Part shown: one piece after another, positions 1 to 8,852 of the stretch
How positions within the stretch are numbered: the first letter of the stretch is position 1
How the letters are laid out: each line of letters begins with the position of its first letter
From: Sphacelaria rigidula
Lineage: Eukaryota; Phaeophyceae; Sphacelariales
Assembly: GCA_964200075.2 (NCBI GenBank)
Contig: CAXNAA020000295.1
Coordinates: 1-22,978, forward strand
Direction of reading: 5' to 3'
DNA: 22,978 bases
Notes under the pieces: model-generated
What the model saw: the letters and a program-made list of their open reading frames with translations, nothing else
Told to the model about the DNA's origin: nothing
Database searches by the model: none
Program-made: the position numbers and the translations under genes

Positions 1-70
1 ACGGGAAAGTCAATTGTTTCGGGTCTCACTCTGAATCCGACATTACACTCTGAATGTCACGAATATAGTG
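1..70 (+). repeat. Dispersed repeat R, copy a
   Basis: Starts at the first base of the window (ACGGGAAAGTCAATTG) and contains the doubled word CACTCTGAAT. It matches the reverse complement of 21650-21719 with about 4 mismatches in 70, and part of it matches 22058-22103 in the same orientation. It may extend to the left of the window. Confidence 0.85.
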
Positions 71-99
71 TTGTATCACGATACCCGCCATCTGAATAC

Positions 100-101
<2 letters not shown>

Positions 102-131
<30 letters not shown>
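102..131. repeat. (TA)n microsatellite
   Basis: Fifteen uninterrupted TA dinucleotides. Similar (TA)n tracts recur at 735-753, 1111-1134, 1800-1818, 1992-2016, 7486-7504 and 9377-9398. The stretch 132-300 between this tract and the next feature holds loosely repeated CAATATATTGG-type words and no gene that I can see. Confidence 0.9.
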
Positions 132-134
<3 letters not shown>

Positions 135-611
135 CCGCGTAATACGTTAGTGCGGTAAGGCGCCAATACGTTTTTTCGAATAATATATTGGTTGCCACAC
201 GAGGTCAACGTAATTTGGCGACTCAATATACTCAACACCCGAAGCCGCAATATGAATTGCCGCCCCAATATACCGTGCGTCAATGCGTCGAATACATATT
301 GGGCGAATGATACACGAGGGAACCGACCACCAGATATATAATTTGTAGTAAGATATGTTAATTGCTCAAGTTGCGTATTGGGATGTGCTAGGAATAGGTA
401 TGGTGGGGAATTTTGTGTTCGCAGGTGCCATTGAGAAATGTGTCGCCAGATGCCAAAAACTATACTTTAATTCCTTCGATCGCGAGCGGATAACTGTGCG
501 ATGAGCTTGCGCAATATATATCGGGAAATCGATATGGTTGCGTGGTTCGCACTCGAGGTATATTATCGCAACCATTTGTTATGCCTCGCTTTGACTCTTT
601 TTTTATTTTGT

Positions 612-684
612 TGCACCTTGACCCCCCCCCCTTTCCTCGGGACGAGTCGATCTCAAGGGATCATCCCATCTCTCCCCCGGTACA
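612..684 (-). mobile_element. tRNA-derived SINE, 3'-part fragment
   Basis: Matches 7517-7594 of the longer SINE in the same orientation: a C-rich tract, then CTCGGGACGAGTCGATCTC compared with CTCAGGATGAGTCCGTGGTC, then CATCTCTCCCCCGGTAC in both. The tRNA-like head is absent, so this is a truncated copy. Confidence 0.7.
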
Positions 685-734
685 TGATATAATATACATA
701 TATTTCAATACATACACGGCCGATATGAACAGTA

Positions 735-753
735 AATATATATATATATATAT
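735..753. repeat. (TA)n microsatellite
   Basis: A short TA tract 50 bp after the SINE fragment. The following stretch 754-1110 has no recognisable gene. It contains diverged words of the 44-bp family (TTTGGCCAATATATACATGA at about 1041). Confidence 0.8.
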
Positions 754-1110
754 TTGTATATTGAACGTTTTGTTCCCGCAGCAAGTGCATGCCCAACATA
801 TACTGGCAGGCATTACTTCACGATCATAAACGAGAAATATGTATTGTCGCTGTAATACCCCTGAGGAGATCTCAACACAGCACGTATTTTGAGGACAATA
901 TTTGCGCTGTTTCCATCGAAAAATATTGGTACCGTATTGGAACATATTTTATTGTTGTCCAGGGTATGAACTTTCAGCACCGGTGACCAGAGGAGTACCA
1001 AAAGGCGCATATCGACCAGCGTTTCCTGTCACCGTACTGTTTGGCCAATATATACATGACATGTTGCGAAGGGAATGGGCGGCACCGCACGGTGGCCACA
1101 TAGGTACCGT

Positions 1111-1134
1111 TATATATATATATATACATATATA
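1111..1134. repeat. (TA)n microsatellite, interrupted
   Basis: A TA tract broken once by CA. Between it and 1356 I see nothing but AT-rich sequence. Confidence 0.8.
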
Positions 1135-1355
1135 TCTACGGGGTCACCTCTCGTGTCGCACCATAGTTTCCAGCTCAGAAAACATTCACGTATTGAATTA
1201 CATTAAATGAGAGATTCGTTGGACGGGATGATGTCCAGGACTAGGTAGTGTACAGTACTTGAATGATATAGTTGGATGAAAGATGTGCTCGGCATCGATG
1301 CGTCCGCCCATTCAGTGTGTATTGGGTGGGTGAGATATTGATGTTGTCGAACACG

Positions 1356-1535
1356 CTACCCCGACATCTATGCTGACCGAGCAATATGCATATGCGGCCC
1401 CGATATATTTTGACCGGGCAATAGGTTATCACCCAGACGACCCCAATGTATATTGACCAGGCAACATGTCGTTCCCTGTGCGACCCCAATATATATTGAT
1501 CGTGAAGTATGTCATTGCCCACACGGCCCCAATTA
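1356..1535 (+). repeat. 44-bp minisatellite, array 1
   Basis: Four diverged units start at about 1356, 1396, 1440 and 1483, with a partial fifth at 1527. The core is CCCCAATATATATTGACC followed by GGGCAATATGTC and a C-rich end. The spacing is 40-44 bp. The minus-strand ORF over this stretch comes from the repeat. Confidence 0.75.
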
Positions 1536-1800
1536 ATGAGTCATTCTACGATGGGAGCGGGGGGGGGAATGATTGCACGAAAAAATAAGCTTATAGGTGT
1601 GTCAGACAACCTGCCACACTCGCGGGGCGCTTGTGTTTGGTTAGAAACGGTGTCAAGCAGTATGAATGGGCGTTATGCGTATCTGTAACAAGCAACAAGC
1701 TCGTGAACAACCGTCGCTGCTTTCAACGACGATTTGACTTGGAGTTTCGTGCAAAAAGTGGCCCAAATCCCCCCCCCCCCCTATCGTAGGATGAATCCAA
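1536..1800 (+). mobile_element. MITE A: 265-bp TIR element flanked by TA
   Basis: The left end ATGAGTCATTCTACGATGGG and the right end, read on the minus strand, TTGGATTCATCCTACGATAG form a terminal inverted repeat; both run into a G-rich (C-rich on +) tract. TA dinucleotides flank both ends (1534-1535 and 1801-1802), although the right TA lies inside a (TA)n tract. The interior aligns along its length with the reverse complement of 17094-17347, including GGTGTCAAGCAGTAT and CAACCGT. A TA target duplication would suit the Tc1/mariner superfamily. No transposase is encoded. Confidence 0.7.
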
Positions 1801-1818
1801 TATATATATATATATATA
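1800..1818. repeat. (TA)n microsatellite at MITE A border
   Basis: The TA tract abuts the right end of MITE A, so either the element landed in it or the tract grew from the duplicated target. Confidence 0.8.
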
Positions 1819-1843
1819 CCAGGTCTATCCATATTTTGATGGG

Positions 1844-1975
1844 ACATTCTATGTGTAATTCCATGGTACCAGTGTTTATTGGGCGGGCAATATATGTGCA
1901 GTCCCACGACACCAGTATGTATCGGGGAGGCAATGAGCGTGCAGTTCCAGGGCACCACCAATTATCATGCCGTAT
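1844..1975 (+). repeat. 44-bp minisatellite, array 2
   Basis: About two and a half units of the family seen at 1356-1535, in the same orientation. One unit begins ACCAGTGTTTATTGGGCGGG and the next ACCAGTATGTATCGGGGAGG, 44 bp apart. MITE A sits between the two arrays and may have split one older array. Confidence 0.65.
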
Positions 1976-1991
1976 TCCAATAGGATCGCCT

Positions 1992-2016
1992 CATATATAC
2001 ATATATATATATATAA
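1992..2016. repeat. (TA)n microsatellite
   Basis: An interrupted TA tract downstream of array 2. Nothing gene-like is seen between it and the ORF that opens at 2170. Confidence 0.8.
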
Positions 2017-2229
2017 ATTGGAAACGTTTTATATTGTCCAGGTCGCGAAATATTTATCTGAGGTTCGAATTGTTAGAAGCCCCCCATCTCGTCCAACAAA
2101 CATCATGTGGAATATGTGAGAGCACGACAAGTTTAGTATTCCAATGGGCGAGGGTCATCCCGAATACGTTTGAAGAAAGGGAATGTCCTGACCTGTGATC
2201 TTGTGTTGCTCGTATCTTTGGGAGCTCGA

Positions 2230-2394
2230 ATGAGAGGGACTGAGGCTCAAATATGCGACCCCTACCGTAGCATGAGTCTTTTTTCCGACAAGGATGAAAA
2301 CAATCTGAAGGAAAAGAAAGTCCCATCAATGCGGTCCCTTGATAAGACCCCTGAAAAAGACAACCCGTCAGACGTGAGAGCCACAGTCATCTGA
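2230..2394 (+). CDS. Unassigned ORF, possible terminal exon of an upstream gene
   Basis: The frame is open from 2170 and ends at TGA 2392-2394. From ATG 2230 it reads MRGTEAQICDPYRSMSLFSD and then a charged tail rich in Lys, Glu, Asp and Pro. The charged, low-hydrophobic composition differs from the repeat-derived ORFs around it. It is followed by a T-rich stretch (2400-2440) and, 480 nt later, by the first P450-like block. It may be the last exon of a + strand gene whose other exons I cannot see, or chance. I know of no matching family. Confidence 0.22.
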   Translation: MRGTEAQICDPYRSMSLFSDKDENNLKEKKVPSMRSLDKTPEKDNPSDVRATVI

Positions 2395-2483
2395 CGCACT
2401 GTTCTGTTTTAGCTTCTCTGTTTCCTCTTTTTTTCTTTTGCGAATGATTCACTTTTGTTCATCTTGGGTATATCTGTCATGTA

Positions 2484-2530
2484 ACCACGGCTGGATCCCT
2501 GGGAGATCAGCTGAAGTGCGACGGTCAATC
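2484..2530 (+). repeat. Dispersed repeat Q, copy a
   Basis: ACCACGGCTGGATCCCTGGG, then GATCAGCTGAAGTGCGAC, match the reverse complement of 22147-22190 at roughly 80 percent over about 45 bp. The rest of 2395-2870 shows no gene. A T-rich stretch lies at 2400-2440 and a purine-rich GGGGAGG stretch at 2755-2780. Confidence 0.6.
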
Positions 2531-2875
2531 AAACATTCATGTCAGGCAATGGACCTTTTTCTTCGAGAAAAAAACAATAAACAGCTCTAGTTTTCAACGT
2601 CCTTAACTCATGAATATCATCTTTTTGTCTCGAGGTTTTCAATTACGCTCAAGGTTGAATATTCGGGTAGCTAATCAGCTGACGATGGCGAACTCAACTA
2701 TTGACTCCTCGTCTTTCAACACGGCTCTCAAACCTCCGTCGGAGCCATGAGACCCGGGGAGGGGGGAGGCGGGCAGGGGATTCAAATATCCGAACTGAGA
2801 GATGGAGTGTCGCTTGAATCGTCATGCGTTTCGAGGAAAGTGCTCTCGTCGTATGTGCTTATTTGACTTGTTGGA

Positions 2876-3128
2876 ATGCATGGCAAGGCCGAGACAAATC
2901 CGGTTGTATCTTACGCTGTATCATGGCAGGACGGAGCGTATTTCGGCGCCTTCAAGTGCTCCGAGAATTATCTTGGCAAATCGCTGCCGGCACTGATCGC
3001 TAATCTCAAGGAGTCTCACCCGTTAATTCGCGAGTACATGCTTACCATCGCCCAAGAACGGATCAGTAGCTGCCAGACGGCTCTATCACACGCAACGGAC
3101 AACTTCTACAAAGACTTACGGATCAATG
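2876..3128 (+). CDS. P450-like exon 1 (or first recognisable exon), up to a C-helix-like segment
   Basis: An open block of 84 codons plus 1 nt reads HGKAETNPVVSYAVSWQDG and continues to HPLIREYMLTIAQERI. It ends at AATG|GTGAGA, a strong donor, in phase 1. The segment H-P-L-I-R-E fits the start of the P450 C helix, where CYP74-type enzymes have P-x-H followed by a basic amphipathic helix. An in-frame TGA at 2864 sits just upstream, so translation starts at ATG 2876 or the exon starts at an AG near 2887 or 2893. One alternative is an ATG at 2824, a 27-nt exon, the donor GTATGT at 2851 and a 37-nt intron to 2888; that join is also in phase. CYP74 proteins usually have about 50 more residues before this point, so a further upstream exon is possible. 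Recognition as P450 from this block alone is weak and rests on its downstream partners. Confidence 0.5.
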
Positions 3129-3259
3129 GTGAGACTGAGCCAGACTCCATGCACAATCGGCCCCGCATAGGGGGAAGATCCACTCTGCATTGGTAGGCAT
3201 CATGCCTCTCAGAGTGGCGCCATCCGCATCATCACGGTGTATACGTAGATTACATAGAT

Positions 3260-4235
3260 GGTTACGGTAGGGTACGTACTCTGGGATGCCCTGAGGTTTC
3301 GGGATATTTGGTGTGTCCAGTAATCCCCGGTAGGCTGGGTGCGTCCTGCCGAGAAAACCGGGTACCTACCCCTCTGGGACTAAGAACTCGTACTCAGTGG
3401 TACACTTGCTTGGTAATTCAATTATCTAGGGTATCGACCGCCGAACGCACTGAGTACCCCCCGGTACCTCGATTATCCATCCTCACCACCGAAACTTGTT
3501 GTCGAGAGACCCAGAGGATCCCATTCTAGTCCTAAGTACTCTCGGTACCTGGGGTTTTTGCTGCGAGAACACTCAATGAACCCTCGTGAATACGCAGGGT
3601 GTTGACACCCCAAATACGCAGATGTCTAGGCTAAATACCCGACACGGGACGACAACCTGTAATGGATACCTGGGTGACAGCAGCGACGAGTGTCTTTGCT
3701 GGCTCTTGTTATTCATGTAGTAACAAGTCGCCTGGTTTATTTTTGCGAGTTTAACGTGAACAACGGTGGTCAAACAGTCTCGCCGACGGCACGTGCTCCG
3801 AGGTACCATGGAATTTCGGGGTATCTGGAGTACCCAGTTTCCGGTGTACGCAGGATGTCGACTTCCGGAAGTACTGAATGCCCCCCGGTATCTCGGGCAC
3901 CCGCCCGTCGAAACACCCGGTGTGCTACACAGGATAGTGAGTCAAGCATCAATTTCTTCGGACACCCGTGGTACAGGACACCGAAAGTACTGCGCATGCT
4001 TCGGTATCTCGGAAGCCCGCCTGCCGAAACGTGGTGCGATACCCAGAGTGCTGGGTGCCAGTACTGAGCACTATGGGTGCTCAGATTATCGACTGCAGAG
4101 AGTAAGTACTCAGTGTTCCGTGGTACGCACGGTGTCGAATGTCGGGAAAACGAGAATTTCGGGGCACCCAAGGTATCAACAGCCCAGCGTACTAAGCATT
4201 CTGGAGTACTCAGGATATCTACAATCAGGAGCCCC
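3260..4235 (+). repeat. Degenerate tandem repeats filling intron 1
   Basis: The words GGTATCTCGG / GGTACCTCG, CGCCGAAAC and GTACTGAGTACCC recur throughout. The best-matching units are at about 3871 and 3985 (114 bp apart), and a half-unit of about 57 bp is suggested by the copy at 3928. The many ORFs in all frames across this stretch share these words and are artefacts of the array. No gene is seen here. Confidence 0.6.
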
Positions 4236-4350
4236 CGCTGTGTACCCTCCCTCACTTAGCCTACCTCACGTACCGTCGGGAAATTTTGTAAAGGTAATGG
4301 GAATCCGGTGGCTGGCCTCGTGCTACTCTTCGCGCGTGCCGTCGCGCTTT

Positions 4351-4366
4351 GCCTCGTCGACGAGGC
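4351..4366. repeat. Perfect 16-bp palindrome
   Basis: GCCTCGTCGACGAGGC is its own reverse complement, and CGTCGC before it pairs partly with GACG after it. It lies in intron 1. The stretch 4236-4913 otherwise holds open frames (4308-4601, 4640-4913) with no recognisable product. Confidence 0.6.
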
Positions 4367-4913
4367 GACGGACGTCCAAGCCGTACATATAATGACGGAC
4401 CTCAGCAACGACCGGCCAAAAGAGAAAGTCCATAGAGCGTCGTCAGGAGGACACACATTGCTGCCCCAAATGCTTCACGTCACGAAATCGAGTTGCTGTA
4501 CGCACCAAAGCAAGAGGAAAAGAGGCACTTCATGTGTACATGTCTTTGTCTATGGGGTTGAAAGAATTTCGGCTGGCCGAAGAGTATTGGTAAGCGGATA
4601 ACACCATCCACGATCATCACAGCACACAGGACACCTTAGGTGCTGCTCGAGGACAAAAGCCCCACAGGACGCAGCTTGTACCAGACTCCTATAGGCATTG
4701 ACAAGTTCACGTCGATTTGTCTCATATTTGCAGATCAGTTCACGATCCCATCATACATATGCAGAGCCTGTCGGATCCGCCTGTTGTGTTCGCCGTGTTG
4801 CACCTCGTTGCAGTACTTCCAGCATCAGCGTGAGCATCAGCTTTCCGGTGAACCATTGATATCATACGCTATTATCATCGCACACATTTCTGCACGCTTT
4901 CCCCCGTCATCAG

Positions 4914-5064
4914 GTCTGGGAAGGTACTCCAGAGTATACGACACCTTCTTGCAGCACACGTACGCCTTCATGCTGGAGTTCATTTTTGGTCTTGGGGAAG
5001 AGGATGGCCATCCCCTTCCCCCATTCGAGGACTTCAGGACGGTTAATCCTCACGACTTCGCCGT
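4914..5064 (+). CDS. P450-like exon 2 (D/E-helix-like region)
   Basis: The acceptor CCGTCATCAG|GT at 4913 and the donor GT|GTGAGC at 5065 enclose 151 nt. The two first bases complete the Gly codon left open by the previous block, giving RING|LGRYSRVYD across the junction. The block contains the hydrophobic helix TYAFMLEFIFGLG, followed by a proline-rich acidic loop (GHPLPPFEDF). CYP74 and other P450s have a similar helix (F-x-F-x-x-x-x-F-G) in the D/E region, followed by a loop that carries substrate-access residues. The phase match over a 1785-nt intron is the best evidence that the two blocks belong together. The block exits in phase 2. Confidence 0.55.
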
Positions 5065-5135
5065 GTGAGCACTTCTCTAATATGATTTCAAACTATGTCC
5101 ACTTCGACCGAGCGATGATGCTGCTGAACTTGCAG

Positions 5136-5273
5136 TAGTGTGTCACGTCCTGCAACTCAACTCGACAGTAGGCTGGTTGATGACATGCTGAAGCATCCTT
5201 TCAGGGACGTTCATGTAGCAACCAGGCATCATGTAACAGGCGAGTGGATAAAAACGCTTATCGATCAAGGCCC
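5136..5273 (+). CDS. P450-like exon 3 (E/F-region)
   Basis: The acceptor CTTGCAG|T at 5135 restores a Val codon from phase 2, after a 71-nt intron. The block reads SRPATQLDSRLVDDMLKHPF and then GEWIKTLIDQG. The pattern L-x-D-x-x-L-x-H-P-F resembles the stretch in CYP74 proteins where a leucine-rich helix ends in H-[TP]-F before the F helix. The donor is set at 5274 (GTGTCG), which leaves phase 2 and fits the next block. A second donor at 5316 (GTGCGA) also leaves phase 2 and would add 14 codons. Transcript data would decide between them. The ORF stays open to 5391, but the later codons look unlike a conserved protein. Confidence 0.5.
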
Positions 5274-5570
5274 GTGTCGCTTGTCTCAGCGTTCACATAG
5301 ACGAAGAACGAATAGGTGCGAAGGTGGACGGAGTATTCTTACGTCTCAACTCACGATCAAGCCTTTCGTTGAAATCAGTCGAGGGTTGTGAAATCATTTG
5401 ATCGTCACATAAGCTCATAGCGCGATGGGTCATGGCGATAAGAACACTCGCAGACCCGTAAAAGACAGTGAACTTTACAGCAGGTAGCACGCGCACACGT
5501 TTGTTCGAGACTGAATCATGCTACTGCGAGGATCGTTGATACGTTTTTGCCCATGGGTGATCTATGCCGT

Positions 5571-5606
5571 GCGAGTCGTGAAGACTCGCTTACTTGGTCT
5601 AAGTAA
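5571..5606 (+). repeat. Two adjacent perfect hairpins
   Basis: GCGAGTC-GTGAA-GACTCGC (7-bp stem) at 5571-5589 is followed directly by TTACTT-GGTCT-AAGTAA (6-bp stem) at 5590-5606, each with a 5-nt loop. They lie in the intron 5274-5794, which otherwise shows nothing recognisable. Confidence 0.55.
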
Positions 5607-5794
5607 TTCGTGTCATGCTAGACGTTGGCGCACGTGCGTCCAAGCATGCTCCGCTCGACTCTGATCAAAGAGAGACTACTTTGCTCTGAATGTCGAAAAC
5701 TGATCCCTGCACAAGAAGTCACGAAGAGATCACACCAGGACAAGGGCTGAGATGGATTATGCCATAAAATCGTTATTGTCAATATTGGAAACAG

Positions 5795-5862
5795 GTTGAT
5801 AAAGCTGGATGTCGACAGGCCCATCGCCAACGCGGTTGCCCAGCTGGCACAGTCTGGTTTAG
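5795..5862 (+). CDS. P450-like exon 4 (F-helix region)
   Basis: This small exon of 68 nt lies between the acceptor GGAAACAG| at 5794 and the donor G|GTACGT at 5863. It enters in phase 2 and exits in phase 1, both matching its neighbours, and reads LIKLDVDRPIANAVAQLAQS. The helix-like A-N-A-V-A-Q-L-A-Q pattern is compatible with a P450 F helix but is not diagnostic. The block is short, so its support comes mainly from the two phase matches and from the next block, which completes a Gly-rich turn (GLGGGITKNQ) between the F-like helix and the next helix. An alternative donor at 5857 (GTTTAG) also leaves phase 1 and shortens the exon by two codons. Confidence 0.42.
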
Positions 5863-6110
5863 GTACGTTTTTGTATCGTTCACGTTTGTAGGTACTGAGT
5901 ATTGTAAGTATATTTGCGAGCTTAATCCAAAATTTCCCATCAGTATCTGAATCAAGACAACCACAATGGGTATACGGCCCTTGGAAGCGATAATATCACG
6001 CAAAACACTCATCGGCACGCCGGGAGAGACAACTCCCACAGACCGCATGTTTGGGTGATTATTTGGGGTCTTTGGTGCGTATTGATCGCCACAAACAATC
6101 CCACTCTTAG

Positions 6111-6217
6111 GCGGAGGCATTACCAAGAATCAGAAGGCGTCCGTCGACGTGGTGCTTGACTCCATACGATCTTCCAAGATGTGGCCAAGGTTCACTGAAG
6201 TTCTGGAGGAAATGAAG
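6111..6217 (+). CDS. P450-like exon 5 (G-helix-like region)
   Basis: The acceptor CCACTCTTAG|GC at 6110 completes a Gly codon from phase 1. The donor AAG|GTACTG at 6218 exits in phase 0. The block encodes KASVDVVLDSIRSSKMWPRF and then TEVLEEMK. The pattern V-x-x-x-I-R-S-S-x-x-W is what I expect just before the I helix in allene oxide synthase-type P450s (x-S-V-R-S-S-P-x-W). This block and the K-helix block give the best hints of a CYP74-type enzyme. In those proteins the I helix follows after about 20 residues. Here the next good block is 2.5 kb downstream and does not look like an I helix. Confidence 0.55.
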
Positions 6218-6494
6218 GTACTGGAGTGTTTTCCACGGTCAACTCTCATTTATTGCACATGATTGCAGTCAAGGTTGTCGCGAGGACAGACGCCGGAAGC
6301 GTAGGTAGTGCGTCTTCCCCCGCGTTCCCCTCCATATAGGGCAGGTTCCGCCAGGTGCAACACAGGCGAAAAACATCGAGGAAACGTTATTCAGTTAACG
6401 CGAATCAGTCGCCGGAAACATGCGTATATCATCGATCTAGTCGCTACCTGTCAATCAAGTCCCTAGCAACGCATCCTGTTGCATGACCGTGCAA

Positions 6495-6690
6495 TCTGTA
6501 TGTGTGATATAGATGGCCACCTGGGATATCCATTTTGGACGTGGATATTTATCTGGTATATTGAAAAGGAATGTTCCATCGGAAGTATCCATCTAAGATG
6601 TTGGCGTCCATGTAGAATATTCGTCTCTGGTATATCGCACCTTCCGGGATACGTATCTGGAATTGAGGTTCATCTAGGACACCTGAGACC
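6495..6690 (+). repeat. Degenerate short tandem repeats
   Basis: Variants of GGATATCCATTTGGGA (for example TGGGATATCCATTTTGG, AAGTATCCATCTAAGATG, GGATACGTATCTGGAATT) recur about every 20-27 bp. The flanking intron parts 6218-6494 and 6691-7160 show no gene and no further repeat that I can define. Confidence 0.5.
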
Positions 6691-7164
6691 CGGATGAACG
6701 TGTGCTGAGATCTCCACTAGAGGTGCCAGATCGATAGGAGACGAGATCCGTCTTGGACAATGACGATGCCATCGAGTTGGTACATACACCTGGGACATGG
6801 GCGTCAAACTGACATATCAGAGAGAAATCATTTCCCCGTTATCTACCTCCAAGTAGTACGTACCACGTACCTTCAACTACTCACTAAACCTTCGGCGTGA
6901 AGCCCAAGAGCGGAGACGAGGACAGTCAGAACAAGGATCTGGTTGAAGCTAGCGACAGGTATTGAACCCTGACCCGCATGGACGTCCACAGCACACCTCA
7001 TGATCCGAGGTATGGGCGGCAGGTCAGGAGGCTGTTGGCGGTGGATATCCACTTCCCATGCGGGTGACCTCTATTCTAAAGTGATACCGGTATCGATCAG
7101 GGCCAAGCGCCCGTCGACATCAGGTTCCAGAAACAGGCGATTACATGTGTCCGATTGATTGCTT

Positions 7165-7450
7165 ACTCGCCGGCGTTCCCAAACGATTGTACAATCGCTC
7201 CCCGAAGCACGTGAGTGAACAATCGACTTCACAGTCGAGTGTGTGACCGCGTGCTTCTAGGAGCGAGTATGTGATGATGCGCCGATGGATTGTACAACCA
7301 TGTGGAGTTGAGACCAATTGTACGGTCGACTGTGTTTGGGGCCGATTGCACAATCAATTTCACGTTCGATTGTACGATCGTTGACTGGGCACCGATTTTA
7401 CAATCGTGTTTTATTGCGACCGGCTGAACAATCGCCTGCCGTTTGGGCGA
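7165..7450 (+). repeat. 28-bp minisatellite with palindromic core
   Basis: Units are built around CGATTGTACAATCG, which is a perfect palindrome, with variants at about 7185, 7290, 7315, 7343, 7366, 7393 and 7421. The best-preserved spacing is 28-29 bp with a TGTTTGGG-type end. Overlapping ORFs on the minus strand here are artefacts of the repeat. Confidence 0.7.
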
Positions 7451-7485
7451 AATGAAGAGGGGTGGTTGGCCAATCAATTGTGCAA

Positions 7486-7806
7486 TCTATATATATATAT
7501 ATATGTGTGTGTATTCCTCACACTTTGAACCCCTCCCCTTCCTCAGGATGAGTCCGTGGTCTCAAGGGTTCAACCCATCTCTCCCCCGGTACGTGCCCTT
7601 CATTTTGATCTCGCGGATTGGATCAGTACTCCCGCACCGCGTTAACTCACGTCACACAAAACCAGTCGACTACTTGCGTTTACTCACGTTCTCACGCTTC
7701 CCACGGTGGAAATCATACATTACGAAGAAAAACCCAACGCATCGGGAATCGAACCCTCGTTCTGTCCACCCTAATGGCGAAAGTCGGACCACTACATCAC
7801 CGGGGC
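7486..7806 (-). mobile_element. tRNA-derived SINE, full-length candidate
   Basis: On the minus strand the element starts at 7806 with GCCCCGGTGATGTAGTGG. This contains a Pol III A box (TGATGTAGTGG, 7789-7799), followed by a perfect B box (GGTTCGATTCC, 7745-7755). The acceptor-stem halves do not pair, so it is not a working tRNA. The body continues through AGTCGACTGG and CGTACCGGGGGAGAGATGG to a (CA)n(TA)n tail at 7486-7511. The head and first part of the body match 22832-22978, and the tail part matches 612-684. Confidence 0.75.
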
Positions 7807-7843
7807 GCGGCGGCAAATATTAGGACCAACTATGTTTGAGTTT

Positions 7844-7901
7844 CACGGTGATCATTGATTCATTCAGTCAGTGCTGACCGAGTGGATCAGTGATCACTGT
7901 G
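7844..7901 (+). repeat. Imperfect inverted repeat (16-bp arms)
   Basis: CACGGTGATCATTGAT at 7844-7859 pairs with ATCAGTGATCACTGTG at 7886-7901 (14 of 16). A diverged copy of the right arm (CAGTGATAATTGTGGAACC) occurs at about 8092. The remaining stretch 7902-8720 holds several overlapping ORFs on both strands with no recognisable product. Confidence 0.5.
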
Positions 7902-8720
7902 GAACCTCAAGAGAAGTTAATCACGGTGTCCACCCAAGCTGTTAAGCCTATGGATCGTACTCCTGTTTCACGCCTGGATTCGTTGTCCTTGTTCCGACCT
8001 TGCGCATCTTCGCCGGATCACCGCGGTGTGCTCTTGTACATTCCTTCTGTCATGAAGAAAGCGGCTAAAAACGATCGCTGCCTGAGTGCCTCAGTGATAA
8101 TTGTGGAACCCGTAGTCCCGCGGTTCGGTTCTCCTCGTGGTTGTATTTGGCCGATTCCCTCATGATTACAGAAGAACACACCGTGGTACCCCGGTCCAAA
8201 CACGACAGAAGGCCAGAGTAAGCCCAATGAACCCTACATGGCAGCAGAATCGAAACCAGGGACGACGTCCGTGGGGCGAAACCGGGGTTCGATCTATAGG
8301 TGAAACAGCTTGGAGGGAACCCGGGATGACTTTTTGTTATGATGTCACAATCATCACTGATATTGATGCCATATTTATCCACCATACGGTCATATGTTGA
8401 GCCGGCGATCTTCCGTACCCTCGCGGCTGTTCCGGCTGCATCGTACCCTCTATCCGTACAGACGCCACGTCTTTGTATGGGTGTTCTGCTTTTTCGTACC
8501 ACAGTCGTGTGTGACAACGGAGCACCTCGAAAGCTTAGAAACAAAAGAAAATATAACACGGCAACCGCATTACACAAGTCTGTGGACACGTAGTCGGCAA
8601 TACGACTGCGTACCTATGTGACACCCACATGAAGGCATTTCATTGTCGGGTTCACGATATCATCCTTGTTCTATGATATTTCCCGACTGCAAGATCTAGT
8701 GCGACTGTTTTCCAAGGAAG

Positions 8721-8852
8721 ATGGCGACTCGTGATGATGCGGTCCTGAGAGCCGACCTTGAACAAGACGGGATTTTGCAAATTGCGGGTGGATTTGTTTC
8801 GAGGATGAGCCTTGGGAACCTTCATAAGCATCGGAATATTTTAGAAAAAAAA
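8721..8852 (+). CDS. Unassigned coding block; possible exon 6 or start of a nested gene
   Basis: There are 44 codons from ATG 8721 to a GTACGA donor at 8853. They begin MATRDDAVLRADLEQDGILQ and continue with a glycine-rich turn (IAGGFVSRMSLGNLHKH). Two readings are possible. Read as an exon, it has a pyrimidine-containing acceptor ending GAAG at 8720 and enters in phase 0 from 6217. Read as a start, AAGATGGCG is a favourable eukaryotic initiation context and an in-frame stop lies just upstream at 8694. Threonine-Arg-Asp-Asp-Ala-Val faintly recalls the residues that precede the P450 I helix, but the following sequence is too polar for that helix. I do not recognise a domain. Confidence 0.4.

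Noticed and set aside
3690-4392. ORFs of 125-208 codons on both strands
   Set aside because: All lie in the degenerate 57/114-bp array and read the same repeated words in every frame.
7165-7480. CRISPR-like array
   Set aside because: Repeats and linkers drift together, there are no unique spacers of constant length, and the setting is a eukaryotic intron; it is a minisatellite.
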